From assembly GCA_944323955.1 (NCBI GenBank), contig CALUUK010000004.1, forward strand, positions 62,001-126,000: 64,000 bases of DNA, given 5' to 3'. The DNA is from Candidatus Gastranaerophilales bacterium (GTDB taxonomy: Bacteria; Cyanobacteriota; Vampirovibrionia; Gastranaerophilales; Gastranaerophilaceae). This document shows, in pieces, positions 48,905-57,559 of this stretch. Every line of letters starts with the position of its first letter. Within the stretch, counting starts at the first letter, position 1. The translations under genes and the position numbers were made by a program. Under the pieces are notes generated by a model that worked only from the letters and a program-made list of their open reading frames with translations, was not told the DNA's origin and searched no databases.

Positions 48905-50137
48905 ATGGAAAACATAGATTTAATTTTAAAGAATCTTACAGGCAAAGAAGAAAAAAAAGCTCTGGAAGCTGCGCGCTATATGATTGATACTTCTGATGTC
49001 GGGCTCTTTCAAAAACTGGTTGATAAATCTGATTATTTGTTTGACTTTGTTCGTGATAATGTTATAAAACGGATAAAAAAATCAGTAAATGAAAAGAATT
49101 TTAGAAATATAGTTAACTTTTTTGAAATATATTCTCCGTATTATGATGATTTATTTGCAGAGATTCTTTCTAAATATGCAGATGAGGATTTTACCGATGA
49201 AATGTGTGATTTGCTGGAAAAAGGTACAAATCAGCAAAAATCATATGCTGCAAAATATTTTTGTTTTATTCCTGATACTATTGCGGCGGAAATCCTCGTT
49301 AAACTTGCTTTTTCCGAAGATGATAATTTAAGTTATAATTGTGCTGAGGCTTTAGGACAGATGCAAGATGATTTATCATATAATAAAGCTCTTAATCTTC
49401 TTCAAAGCAGTGATGATTTTGACAAATTAAAAGCAGTTAAGTTTTTTTGCGGATATGGCGAAAAATATCCTTTGCGTGAAATATTTTCGGCAATGAAGAA
49501 ATCCAATATGCCTGAAAACATTGCAGGGCAGATACCTTATATGCAAAGTTTAACAGAACTTTTAAATAGTAATGATACAAAAGAAGAAGCGATATTGACG
49601 ATAAATTATATTGTATCAGGGCTCGGTGAAATTTTGCCGTTGTCTGATATCTTTCAATTTGAACTCTTTGAACTTGCTGAATGTCTTGTTAATACAAATA
49701 AGGCAGATAACTTCTATTCGGGGAAAATTGCGGTTGTTTTATTAAAAATGTACTCAAAGTTTATGCTTTTCACAGAAAATCGAGAATATGCTTTTGATGA
49801 AACTAAAGAAACAAAAAAGGAAATTAATGCAGTATTTAATTTATTGAATAATCAGGGGAAAGAATTCTGGAATTTACAAAAAAATTATGTACGTGCTGCA
49901 TTGAAACAGGATAAAGAAAGCATTATTGCTGCTTTGGATTTGGTTGGTGAGTTTTCATTGACTGATCTTGTTGCAGATATTAAAAATATACTTGACTCAT
50001 GCGAAGATGAAATTATATTATATGAGTCTCTTTCGGCATTAAAAAAGATAAACAGCCTGTCAAAAGATGATGTAGTAAATGTATCTGAAAAAATACATAA
50101 TCCTAATATCAAAGCTATTATCGATGTGTTACTTTAG
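48905..50137 (+). CDS. HEAT-repeat-like helical protein of unknown function
   Basis: A 410-residue protein composed almost wholly of paired amphipathic helices. Repeated short motifs such as KKALEAARYMID, QQKSYAAKYFC, LSYNCAEALGQM, FDKLKAVKFFC and EIILYESLSALKKI recall HEAT or PBS-lyase-type repeats. There are no catalytic residues, signal peptide or membrane segment. It is likely a protein-binding scaffold. Its promoter abuts the ATG. The 3' end overlaps glyS by 4 bases on the other strand. Confidence 0.7.
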   Translation: MENIDLILKNLTGKEEKKALEAARYMIDTSDVGLFQKLVDKSDYLFDFVRDNVIKRIKKSVNEKNFRNIVNFFEIYSPYYDDLFAEILSKYADEDFTDEMCDLLEKGTNQQKSYAAKYFCFIPDTIAAEILVKLAFSEDDNLSYNCAEALGQMQDDLSYNKALNLLQSSDDFDKLKAVKFFCGYGEKYPLREIFSAMKKSNMPENIAGQIPYMQSLTELLNSNDTKEEAILTINYIVSGLGEILPLSDIFQFELFELAECLVNTNKADNFYSGKIAVVLLKMYSKFMLFTENREYAFDETKETKKEINAVFNLLNNQGKEFWNLQKNYVRAALKQDKESIIAALDLVGEFSLTDLVADIKNILDSCEDEIILYESLSALKKINSLSKDDVVNVSEKIHNPNIKAIIDVLL

Positions 50138-52164
50138 AATATTATTTTACTAAAGTCCGCAATCTTTTCAAACTTAAGTCTTATCATATTTAAAAGGTTT
50201 ATTCTGTTTTGTTTAACGTCAATATCGTTATCCATTACAAGAACTTTATCAAAAAACTCCGATATGAGCGGAATAATTTTGATTAATGCCTGTTCCAAAT
50301 TTTCGTATGACAGTGAATTTTCATCTATTGTTTTAACTGCATTGTAAAGTTCTTTTTCAGCATTTTCTTTAAATAAAGCCGTATTAACCGTATCAAAAGC
50401 AGTTTCATTTTTGATAATTCTTATAATTCTGTTAATTGCTTCATGAAATTGTGCATAATTATCTTTTTTAATAATGTCGGAAACAATATCTAATCTTTGA
50501 ATAAAATCTTTTAAATTACTTAAGACATCTTTCTTGCTGATGCATGATTCCAAAATATCATGTTTATAATCATCAGATAAAAAGACAATTAATCTTTGTT
50601 CAAAAAATTCTTTTATATTATTAAATAATTTTTCTTTATCTTCAATTTTATCCGGCCAGAGATTTATTGACTGTTTCAAAAGTTTTGAAACATCAATATC
50701 TAAATTTTTATGTAATATTGTTTTTAATATACCCAAAGTTGCGCGTCTAATGCCCAGAGGATCCTGGGAACCGGATATTTTCTTTCCGTCGGCAAAAACT
50801 GTAACTATTGTATCAATTTTATCAGCAATACCTACAATTTGGCCTTCTATTCCTTTTGCGGGTTCTGAGTCGGCATTTAACGGGAAATAGTGTTCTTTAA
50901 TTCCTTGCGCAACTTCTTTTGTCTCACCGCTTCTTAATGCGTAATCACTTCCTATGAAGCCCTGGAGTTCCGTAAATTCAAATACTAATTTGGTAACAAG
51001 GTCAGCTTTGCATAATAAAGCTGTTCTTTCAATACTTTCGACGGGAACATTAAGTGATTTTGCGATATCTTTTGAAAGGGTAATTATTCTTTGAGTTTTA
51101 TCATATACGCTGCCGAAACCCTTCTGGAATGTAACTCCTTTTAAGTCGTCAAGATATTCTATTAATGGTTTTTGAGTATCTTCTTTAACAAAAAATACGG
51201 CATCTTCAAGTCTTGCTCTTACAACTCTTTCGTTACCGGCCTGAATATTTTCAAAAGTATCCCCTGTATAGTTACTGATTGTTATAAATTTATTCAATAA
51301 TTTTCCGTTTCTATATAGCGGGAAATATCGTTGGTGAACCGCCATTACGGTAACGGCAACTTTCTCGGGTATTTCAAGATATTTTTCATCAAAAGAGCAA
51401 ATAACAGGAACCGGCCATTCGGTAATAAACGTAACTTCATCCAGTAAATTACCGTCTATTTCAATATATGCATTTATTTCTTTTGCTTTTTTTGCTGCAA
51501 GTTCAAGTATAGTTCTTTTTCTTTTTTCATAATCAGCTATTACATTAACTTTTTCAAGCGTTTCAAGATAAGAATCAGGGTTTTCTATTTTTACTTGAGG
51601 CAAGGAAGCAAATCTGTGACCTCTTGAAATATTTGAAGCTGTCACTCCTGCTATTTCAAATTCGACTATTTCATTATTGAATAAAGAAACAATCCACCTT
51701 ATGGGTCTTTGGAATTTAATGTCCAAATCAGCCCAGCGCATAAAGTGAGTACCTTTTAGTTTAAGGATAATTCCCGGAACGATTTCTTTCAGTATTTCTT
51801 TTATGCTTTTACCTTTTTGTTCAACTTTTGCCCAGATATAATTATCTTTTTTATACAGATTTTGAGGCTCAATATTATTTTTGCTGGCAAATCCGATGGC
51901 GGCTTTTGTTAAATTGCCGTCTGCGTCATAGGCTATAGTTGAAATAGGACCTTTCAGTATTTTTTCAACGTCGTTTTGTTTATCGGGTAATCCTTCAATT
52001 ATGACTGTTAATCTTCTTGGTGTTGCATAAGATTTTATATTTGAATATTGAATTTCATTTTCTTCCAGTGATTTTGCAAATTCAATTTTAAGCTGTTCTA
52101 TTGCAGACGGAATAAATTTATATGCAAGCTCTTCCGTTCCTATTTCCAACAAATATTTATTCAT
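50134..52164 (-). CDS. glyS: Glycyl-tRNA synthetase beta subunit
   Basis: The frame is open to 52188, but the ATG at 52164 is preferred. It follows GAGG and starts MNKYLLEIGTEELAYKF, which is the usual GlyS start. The 676-residue protein shows the family segments KGPISTIAYDADGNLTKAAIGFA, HFMRW (~146), RPIRWIVSLF, PLYRNGKLLNKFITISN, the KADLVTKLVFEFTELQG helix region, SQDPLGIRRATLGIL (~482), and a C-terminal anticodon-binding domain. It works as part of an alpha2beta2 enzyme; the alpha subunit gene glyQ is not in this window. Confidence 0.94.
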   Translation of the reverse strand: MNKYLLEIGTEELAYKFIPSAIEQLKIEFAKSLEENEIQYSNIKSYATPRRLTVIIEGLPDKQNDVEKILKGPISTIAYDADGNLTKAAIGFASKNNIEPQNLYKKDNYIWAKVEQKGKSIKEILKEIVPGIILKLKGTHFMRWADLDIKFQRPIRWIVSLFNNEIVEFEIAGVTASNISRGHRFASLPQVKIENPDSYLETLEKVNVIADYEKRKRTILELAAKKAKEINAYIEIDGNLLDEVTFITEWPVPVICSFDEKYLEIPEKVAVTVMAVHQRYFPLYRNGKLLNKFITISNYTGDTFENIQAGNERVVRARLEDAVFFVKEDTQKPLIEYLDDLKGVTFQKGFGSVYDKTQRIITLSKDIAKSLNVPVESIERTALLCKADLVTKLVFEFTELQGFIGSDYALRSGETKEVAQGIKEHYFPLNADSEPAKGIEGQIVGIADKIDTIVTVFADGKKISGSQDPLGIRRATLGILKTILHKNLDIDVSKLLKQSINLWPDKIEDKEKLFNNIKEFFEQRLIVFLSDDYKHDILESCISKKDVLSNLKDFIQRLDIVSDIIKKDNYAQFHEAINRIIRIIKNETAFDTVNTALFKENAEKELYNAVKTIDENSLSYENLEQALIKIIPLISEFFDKVLVMDNDIDVKQNRINLLNMIRLKFEKIADFSKIIF

Positions 52165-52280
52165 AATAGCCTCGTGTAATAATGACATATCAATTATATT
52201 TCAAAAAGAATATAAGTAAAATATTTACAGATAATAGTGTTGCAATTTTTTTTTGCTTCGCATATAATAATTTTGCAGTT

Positions 52281-52358
52281 GGGATCGTAGCTCAGTTTGG
52301 TTAGAGTGTCTGCCTGTCACGCAGAAGGTCGCGAGTTCGAGCCTCGTCGGTCCCGCCA
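52281..52358 (+). tRNA. tRNA-Asp (anticodon GTC), CCA encoded
   Basis: Acceptor stem GGGATCG pairs with CGGTCCC; discriminator G as expected for Asp, followed by encoded CCA (52356-52358). The anticodon stem TCTGC/GCAGA encloses the loop CTGTCAC (GTC). T loop TTCGAGC. It differs from the two alanine tRNAs, which lack encoded CCA. Confidence 0.95.
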
Positions 52359-52516
52359 TTAAAAGAACCCCGAAGGGGGTTCTTTTTTTAGTATAAGGCA
52401 AAAGCGAGAACGAGCGAAAGCGATACAAAGTGAACCGCTGAGCTAAAGCGAAGCGAGTGAACCTGTATCCGGAGCGAAGCGCAGGTGTGAGAGCCTCGTC
52501 GGTCCCGCCATTAAAA
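52339..52516. repeat. Direct repeat of the tRNA-Asp 3' end, 152 bp apart
   Basis: The 26 bases at 52339-52364 (tRNA-Asp 3' end from the T arm through CCA plus TTAAAA) recur perfectly at 52491-52516. GAACCC follows each copy, after one extra A in the second. Between lies a GC-richer block (52395-52488) of short repeated words such as GCGAAAGCGA, AGCGAAGCGAGTGAAC and GGAGCGAAGCGC. The second copy lacks the 5' two thirds of a tRNA. Each copy is followed by its own terminator-like hairpin. Confidence 0.8.
52361..52389 (+). terminator. Terminator after tRNA-Asp
   Basis: AAAAGAACCCC and GGGGTTCTTTT form an 11-bp stem with loop GAAG and a T-run. Confidence 0.85.
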
Positions 52517-52538
52517 AGAACCCTTTTGGGTTCTTTTT
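52513..52538. terminator. Terminator following the second tRNA-end copy
   Basis: AAAAAGAACCC and GGGTTCTTTTT form a perfect 11-bp stem around TTTT. It lies against the stop codon of the minus-strand LysR gene and can serve either strand. Confidence 0.8.
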
Positions 52539-53427
52539 ATTTGAATTTTTCTTGTAACTTATTTAAAAATAATTTTGCGGCAGGAGAAAAAACCTGATAT
52601 TTCTTCCAAACAATGTCAAGCCTTGATTCCAGTTTTGGTTTTAACGGACGAAAACATAATTCGCTTTCTTTTGATATATCAACAAGTTTATTAAGTGTAA
52701 TTGCATAACCGATTCCGGCTTTTACCATTACTGCCGCATTATATACAAGGTTAAATGTTGCTACGGTATTTAATTTATCAAATCTGTTTTGAAACCATTC
52801 TATAAATTCATTTTTATCGGAAGTTTTTCTTATTGCTTGCCTTGAATTAAGCAGCGGAATATTTTCCAAATCATCAAGTTCTATATATTTTTTCTTTGCA
52901 AGCGGACTGTCTTTTCTCATAACCACACCCCATAAATCTTTTTCGGGAAGTGTTATATTATCATATTTAGAAATATCTACGGGGTGGATAAGAATGCCGA
53001 AATCCAGTAAGCCTTTATCAAGTTTTTCTATAACATCTTCTGCATTTCCGGAATAAATGTGAAATTTGATTTGGGGAAAATCAATTTGAATTTCTTTTAT
53101 AATTTCCGCAATATATTTCATAGAGTCTGACTCGCCGCCGCCTATATAAATATCCCCGCTTATTGTATCTGATATTGAAAGAAATTCCGCTTCGGTTTTT
53201 TCAACCATCTCGACAATTTCTTCCGCTCGTTTTCTTAGAATCATTCCTTCCGGGGTAAGAGTTACTTTATATTTCCCCCTGATTAAAAGTTTTTGTTTTA
53301 ATTCTTTTTCAAGATCCTGAAGCTGCCGTGTGAGTGTGGGCTGCGTAAGATGAAGCGAATTTGCGGCTCTTGTTATACTGCCTTCTTTTGCTACTGCCAA
53401 AAAATATTTTAATACTCGAAGTTCCAT
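52537..53427 (-). CDS. LysR-family transcriptional regulator
   Basis: A 296-residue regulator. The N-terminal winged HTH has the signature FLAVAKEGSITRAANSLHLTQPTLTRQLQDLEKEL (residues ~9-43). From about residue 90 comes a periplasmic-binding-protein-like effector domain (GDIYIGGGESDSMKYIAEIIKEI, LDFGILIHP). It is transcribed away from an alpha/beta hydrolase gene across a 176-base gap, the usual layout for a LysR protein that controls its neighbours and itself. The effector is unknown. A dyad at 53487-53515 is a candidate binding site. Confidence 0.92.
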   Translation of the reverse strand: MELRVLKYFLAVAKEGSITRAANSLHLTQPTLTRQLQDLEKELKQKLLIRGKYKVTLTPEGMILRKRAEEIVEMVEKTEAEFLSISDTISGDIYIGGGESDSMKYIAEIIKEIQIDFPQIKFHIYSGNAEDVIEKLDKGLLDFGILIHPVDISKYDNITLPEKDLWGVVMRKDSPLAKKKYIELDDLENIPLLNSRQAIRKTSDKNEFIEWFQNRFDKLNTVATFNLVYNAAVMVKAGIGYAITLNKLVDISKESELCFRPLKPKLESRLDIVWKKYQVFSPAAKLFLNKLQEKFK

Positions 53428-53486
53428 ATTCTCATAATAAAAAAATTAAATATGCTCGTCAAGTATTTTTAATTATGTAATATAAG

Positions 53487-53515
53487 TATTTGCTATTTCT
53501 TCAAAATGGTAAATA
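53487..53515. promoter_or_regulatory. Palindromic operator candidate between LysR and hydrolase genes
   Basis: TATTTGCTATTT (53487-53498) and AAAATGGTAAATA (53503-53515) are nearly complementary, giving a dyad of two TATTT(G/A)C(C/T)ATTT half-sites. It sits 60 bases from the LysR start. The same half-site recurs at 55544, in front of the CMD-cupin gene. Confidence 0.5.
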
Positions 53516-53603
53516 ATATAGAAAGTAATGCAATAATGGCATACCGAATTCTTCAATTGCGGGCAATGAAAGGACATTGTATTAGAACAAAAGGAGAATT
53601 AAT

Positions 53604-54482
53604 ATGAAAATAATAAGAGTAAATACTCCGAGAGGACTGGAGCTAAAGGGGGCAATGTGGGGCAACAACTCAATGAGAAGTGTTGTTGTTATGATGAGCG
53701 GTATTTGTTCAAATGTTTTTCAAAATGATTTGTTAACCGCAACGGGAGAATTGTTATGTGAGAATAATATTGCATTTATTGCCGGACAGGCAATGGATGC
53801 ATTTTCGTGTATCGGATATTCCGATTTTACAACAGGAAAACAAAAATATACCGGAGTTGTTTTTGATGACTTTTCTCTTTCTTATGAAGATGTTGAAAGC
53901 TACGTAAAGTATGCGAAAGAACTCGGATTTCATAATATAATTCTTGCGGGGCATTCTTTGGGTTCAAATAAAATTATTCATTATCTGGGAAATACTGCTG
54001 ATAATTTTGTAGATTATTTTATTGTTTCTGCACCTGTTGATTTGGGACACTGGTTTAAAGTGATGCCGAATGTAACTGATTGTATTGAACTTGCACAAAA
54101 ATATGTTGCATGTGGCAGAGGAAATGATATTTTACCTTATATGTTCGGAGATTTTTCTCCGATGTCAGCGAATGCCGTGCTTAGCTTTTATAATGCATTT
54201 AATCTGAAAAATTGTCCTGTTATAAGCGGTGATGGTGAAACTGCTTCACTCTATAATATAAAAGTAAACGGCTCCTTTATAATAGGTGAAAAAGATAGTT
54301 TAACAGAAAATAATCCTAAACTCTTTATGGAAAAAATAAATTCTCATTGCAAAAATCCACATCATAATCAGATTATTGTAATAACCGATGCTTCGCATAT
54401 TTTTTACGGCAGGCATGAGCAATACGCTCAAGCTATTCTTGACTGTGTGGAATATCAACGCTGCTTTGTATCGGTATCTTAA
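53604..54482 (+). CDS. Alpha/beta hydrolase (putative esterase)
   Basis: A 292-residue protein with the alpha/beta hydrolase fold. The nucleophile elbow is LAGHSLGSNK (~114-123, Ser in GHSLG). The acid is likely in IGEKDSLTE (~233), and DASHIFYGRHEQYAQ (~259) carries the catalytic His. There is no signal peptide, so it is cytoplasmic. Substrate unknown. It has an AAAGGAG site and is divergent from the LysR gene. The next gene follows 15 bases after its stop, so the two hydrolases likely share a transcript. Confidence 0.8.
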   Translation: MKIIRVNTPRGLELKGAMWGNNSMRSVVVMMSGICSNVFQNDLLTATGELLCENNIAFIAGQAMDAFSCIGYSDFTTGKQKYTGVVFDDFSLSYEDVESYVKYAKELGFHNIILAGHSLGSNKIIHYLGNTADNFVDYFIVSAPVDLGHWFKVMPNVTDCIELAQKYVACGRGNDILPYMFGDFSPMSANAVLSFYNAFNLKNCPVISGDGETASLYNIKVNGSFIIGEKDSLTENNPKLFMEKINSHCKNPHHNQIIVITDASHIFYGRHEQYAQAILDCVEYQRCFVSVS

Positions 54483-54497
54483 AATGAAAGGATAAAT

Positions 54498-55532
54498 ATG
54501 AAAGTCGGAAGAGTATTATGTTGTTTAATTTTGTTAGTATCATTAATTACGGGAGGTATACTTATGAGTAATGCTAAGTCGAATGATTGGGATAAAACAT
54601 TTCCGAAAAGCGATAAGGTTAATATAGAAAAAGTTCACTTTAAAAACAGATTCGGAATAGAATTAACAGGTGATTTATATACGCCGAAAGATAAAAAAGC
54701 TGATAATCTTCCCGCAATTGCAGTAAGCGGGCCTTTTGGCGCCGTAAAAGAACAGGTCTCGGGACGATATGCGCAAACCATGGCAGAGCGGGGCTTTGTA
54801 ACCTTGGCTTTTGACCCTTCATATACGGGGGAAAGTTCAGGTGAACCGCGGGATGTTGCATCGCCTGATATAAATACCGAAGATTTCAGTGCTGCTGTTG
54901 ATTTTTTGAGTAATCAGAAAAATGTTAATCCTGACAGAATAGGTATTATAGGTATTTGCGGCTTTGGCGGTTTCGGCTTAAATGCTGCCGCTATTGATAC
55001 AAGGATTAAAGGAACTGTTACGGTAACAATGTATGATATGACAAGAGTTACCGCAAAAGGCTATAACGATACTATGGATGAAGATGCGCGTTATAAAATG
55101 AAAGAACAGCTTAATATGCAAAGAACCGAAGATTTTAAAAACGGTACCTGTGCAAAAACTCAAGGTTTGCCTGACGAGCTTACGGGCGATGAACCTCAAT
55201 TCGTTAAGGATTATGTTGGTTTTTATAAAACTAAAAGAGGATTTCATGAACGTTCAATCGGATCCAACGGCGGTTGGAATACAACCTCATCTTTATCTTT
55301 AATTAATATGCCGATTTTGGCTTACAGTAATGAAATCAGAAATGCGGTATTAATGATTCATGGCGAAAATGCACACAGCAGATACTTCTCGGAAGATGCT
55401 TTTAAAAAACTTAAAGGTGATAATAAAGAACTGTATATAGTTCCTGGGGCAAATCATGTCGATTTATACGATAATCTTGAAAAAATACCATTTGATAAAA
55501 TTGAAACTTTCTTCAATACATATTTGAAATGA
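54498..55532 (+). CDS. Exported alpha/beta hydrolase with Cys at the nucleophile position
   Basis: A 344-residue protein with an N-terminal hydrophobic signal or anchor (RVLCCLILLVSLITGGILM). The body is an alpha/beta hydrolase. AFDPSYTGESSGEPR (~108) is the oxyanion region. The nucleophile elbow reads GICGFGG (~155) with Cys instead of Ser, as in dienelactone hydrolases. VLMIHGENAHSRYFSE (~291) and VPGANHVDLYD (~317) supply acid and His. YcjY-like proteins share this layout. The real substrate is unknown. It follows the first hydrolase closely and lies upstream of the CMD-cupin gene. Confidence 0.78.
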   Translation: MKVGRVLCCLILLVSLITGGILMSNAKSNDWDKTFPKSDKVNIEKVHFKNRFGIELTGDLYTPKDKKADNLPAIAVSGPFGAVKEQVSGRYAQTMAERGFVTLAFDPSYTGESSGEPRDVASPDINTEDFSAAVDFLSNQKNVNPDRIGIIGICGFGGFGLNAAAIDTRIKGTVTVTMYDMTRVTAKGYNDTMDEDARYKMKEQLNMQRTEDFKNGTCAKTQGLPDELTGDEPQFVKDYVGFYKTKRGFHERSIGSNGGWNTTSSLSLINMPILAYSNEIRNAVLMIHGENAHSRYFSEDAFKKLKGDNKELYIVPGANHVDLYDNLEKIPFDKIETFFNTYLK

Positions 55533-55543
55533 AAAAGTGCAGA

Positions 55544-55570
55544 TATTTGCCATTTTCAAAATAATAATAA
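55544..55570. promoter_or_regulatory. Second copy of the LysR-cluster operator motif
   Basis: TATTTGCCATTTT (55544-55556), one base, then AAAATAATAAATA form a dyad whose left arm equals the half-site seen at 53487-53515. It lies about 50 bases before the CMD-cupin gene. Confidence 0.5.
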
Positions 55571-55622
55571 ATAATAATTTTATAAATAATCTCAGAAGAT
55601 AAAATTAAGGGGTAAAAACTTT

Positions 55623-56471
55623 ATGTTTAAAAAATTACTTTTAGCAATGGTTTTAGCAAATATAATTTTGAATCCTGTTTTTGCGAAAATTGATAATGAG
55701 GGAAATAATATGAAAAAAATTGTTCAAACTGCGGGAAGAACCCAGCTTGGTGAATTTTCTCCCGAATTTGCTCATTTTAATGACGATATTTTATTTGGTG
55801 AAAATTGGAATAATAAGGCTATAGATTTAAAAACAAGAAGTATAATAACTGTTGTATCTCTTATGTCACAGGGGATTACTGATAGCTCTATGATGCATCA
55901 TCTTGAAAATGCAAAAAAAGCAGGAGTTACAAAATCAGAAATTGCCGCAATAATCACGCATAATGCATTTTATGCGGGATGGCCCAAAGCATGGGCGGTT
56001 TTCAATCTGTCTAAAACCGTATGGACAGATAATGATTTAAATTCAGCTGCCGTTTCTAAGGATGAATATGCTAAAACTGTTATGTTCCCTATAGGCGAGC
56101 CTAATACCGCTTATTCAAAATATTTTATCGGACAAAGTTATTTGGCACCTGTTTCTGATGAACAAGTAAAAATTCATAATGTAACATTTGAGCCAAAATG
56201 CAGGAATAATTGGCATATTCATAAGGCGAAATCAGGCGGCGGGCAGATGCTGATCGGAGTAGGCGGACGCGGTTATTATCAGGAATGGGGAAAAGAACCT
56301 GTTGAAATAAAAGAAGGAACGGTTATTCATATTCCTGCCGGCGTAAAACACTGGCATGGTGCGGCGCCTGATTCATGGTTTTCTCATTTGGCAGTTGAAC
56401 TTGACGGGGTTGAAACTTCAAATGAGTGGCTGGAACCCGTTAGTGATGCTGTTTATGGAAAATTAAAATAA
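55623..56471 (+). CDS. Exported carboxymuconolactone decarboxylase-like / cupin two-domain protein
   Basis: A 282-residue protein with a signal peptide (MFKKLLLAMVLANIILNPVFA, cleavage after VFA at ~21). The next domain (residues ~40-145) is of the CMD/AhpD type (RSIITVVSLMSQG, HNAFYAGWPKAW) with a conserved His but no CxxC pair. The C-terminal cupin (~175-270) has NNWHIHKAKSGGGQMLIGVGGRGYYQEWGK and IPAGVKHWHGAAP, giving the metal-binding His/Glu set. It acts outside the cytoplasm. Substrate unknown. It shares its last base with the downstream radical SAM start. Confidence 0.85.
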   Translation: MFKKLLLAMVLANIILNPVFAKIDNEGNNMKKIVQTAGRTQLGEFSPEFAHFNDDILFGENWNNKAIDLKTRSIITVVSLMSQGITDSSMMHHLENAKKAGVTKSEIAAIITHNAFYAGWPKAWAVFNLSKTVWTDNDLNSAAVSKDEYAKTVMFPIGEPNTAYSKYFIGQSYLAPVSDEQVKIHNVTFEPKCRNNWHIHKAKSGGGQMLIGVGGRGYYQEWGKEPVEIKEGTVIHIPAGVKHWHGAAPDSWFSHLAVELDGVETSNEWLEPVSDAVYGKLK

Positions 56472-57559
56472 TGAAAAATAAACAAAGTTTGTTAGCTGAA
56501 TTTGAAAAAAAATATAATAAAAAATTTGTTTGTAAAAGACCGTTTGAGCTTGTAGAGTTGGATATGTGGGGAAATTTATATTTGTGTTTTCCCAGATGTA
56601 ACAATAAATCATATAAAGCAGGCAATTTATATGAGGCGGATTTTGAAGATATTGTGACGTCAGAAAGAGCGGTTGAGTTTAAAAGAAGTATAATTTCTTC
56701 GGAATATAAATATTGTGATTTTGCAAATTGCCAGGCTCCGGATGCTGCTTTGCAGCTATCTGACGAGTTGCTGTTTTCTCCCGAAGATATTGTTTATCCT
56801 TCGGAATTAAGACTTCATATTGATAATATATGTGATGTCCGGTGTATAATGTGCAGAAACGAATATATTTTAAATAGCAAAAATGAAAGTAAATTTAAAG
56901 AAATATTAATTCCAAGAATTGTTCAAATGTGCAGGAATGCAAAAGTAATATTTATGAACGGTAACGGCGAGGTGTTTTTCTCTCCTTTGGCAAAGGATTT
57001 GATACTTGCTATTACAACGGAATATCCCGATGTAAAATTTGATTTTTGTACAAATGGAATAAAGTGCACTAAAGAAAATATTCACTCATATAATCTTGAC
57101 GGCAGAATCAAAAGTATCTCTTTTTCATTACATGCAATAACAGAACATACATATAATCAAATTGTCAAAGGCGGTAATTATAAAAAATTATTTGAAAATA
57201 TAAATTATATAAAAACACTTAAAGAAAAAGGTGATATTGAAAGTGTAACTTTAAATTTTGTTGTAACCAAACTTAATTATAAAGAAATACCCGCATTTCA
57301 AAAATTTGTCGATGATAACCATTTCTCTGCATTTTATTCTGCATTGGTTGATAATAATGTAATGAATAATTATTCCGATATTGCAATTAAGAATCCCTCC
57401 GAACAAGAATATAAAAAATTGTCTGCAATTCTTAATTCTGATGAATTGAGTAAGAGTAGTGTTATTCTGGACAATGAATTGCTGGAAATAAAAAACAATA
57501 TATGTAATAAAAGAAATAATATTTTTGATTTGATAATTAAAAAGTTGTCCAAAAAATAA
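56471..57559 (+). CDS. Radical SAM protein with SPASM-like region at the N-terminus
   Basis: A 362-residue protein whose start overlaps the CMD-cupin stop (TAATG). The radical SAM motif is CDVRCIMC (C121, C125, C128). The first ~90 residues match the CX9-15GX4C pattern of SPASM domains (C21, G34, C39, then C43) followed by GNLYEADFEDIVTSERAVEFK. C82 and C87 follow. SPASM regions normally sit at the C-terminus and bind extra Fe-S clusters in peptide-modifying enzymes. No precursor peptide gene is seen. A link to the preceding hydrolases is only by context. Confidence 0.82.
   Translation: MKNKQSLLAEFEKKYNKKFVCKRPFELVELDMWGNLYLCFPRCNNKSYKAGNLYEADFEDIVTSERAVEFKRSIISSEYKYCDFANCQAPDAALQLSDELLFSPEDIVYPSELRLHIDNICDVRCIMCRNEYILNSKNESKFKEILIPRIVQMCRNAKVIFMNGNGEVFFSPLAKDLILAITTEYPDVKFDFCTNGIKCTKENIHSYNLDGRIKSISFSLHAITEHTYNQIVKGGNYKKLFENINYIKTLKEKGDIESVTLNFVVTKLNYKEIPAFQKFVDDNHFSAFYSALVDNNVMNNYSDIAIKNPSEQEYKKLSAILNSDELSKSSVILDNELLEIKNNICNKRNNIFDLIIKKLSKK

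Noticed and set aside
41062-52358. A genomic island bounded by the three tRNA genes
   Set aside because: No integrase, no long direct repeats of the alanine tRNA ends, and housekeeping genes such as glyS lie inside.
52225-52428. A 67-codon frame antisense to tRNA-Asp
   Set aside because: It covers the tRNA and its terminator on the other strand; such frames are a well-known false call opposite tRNA genes.
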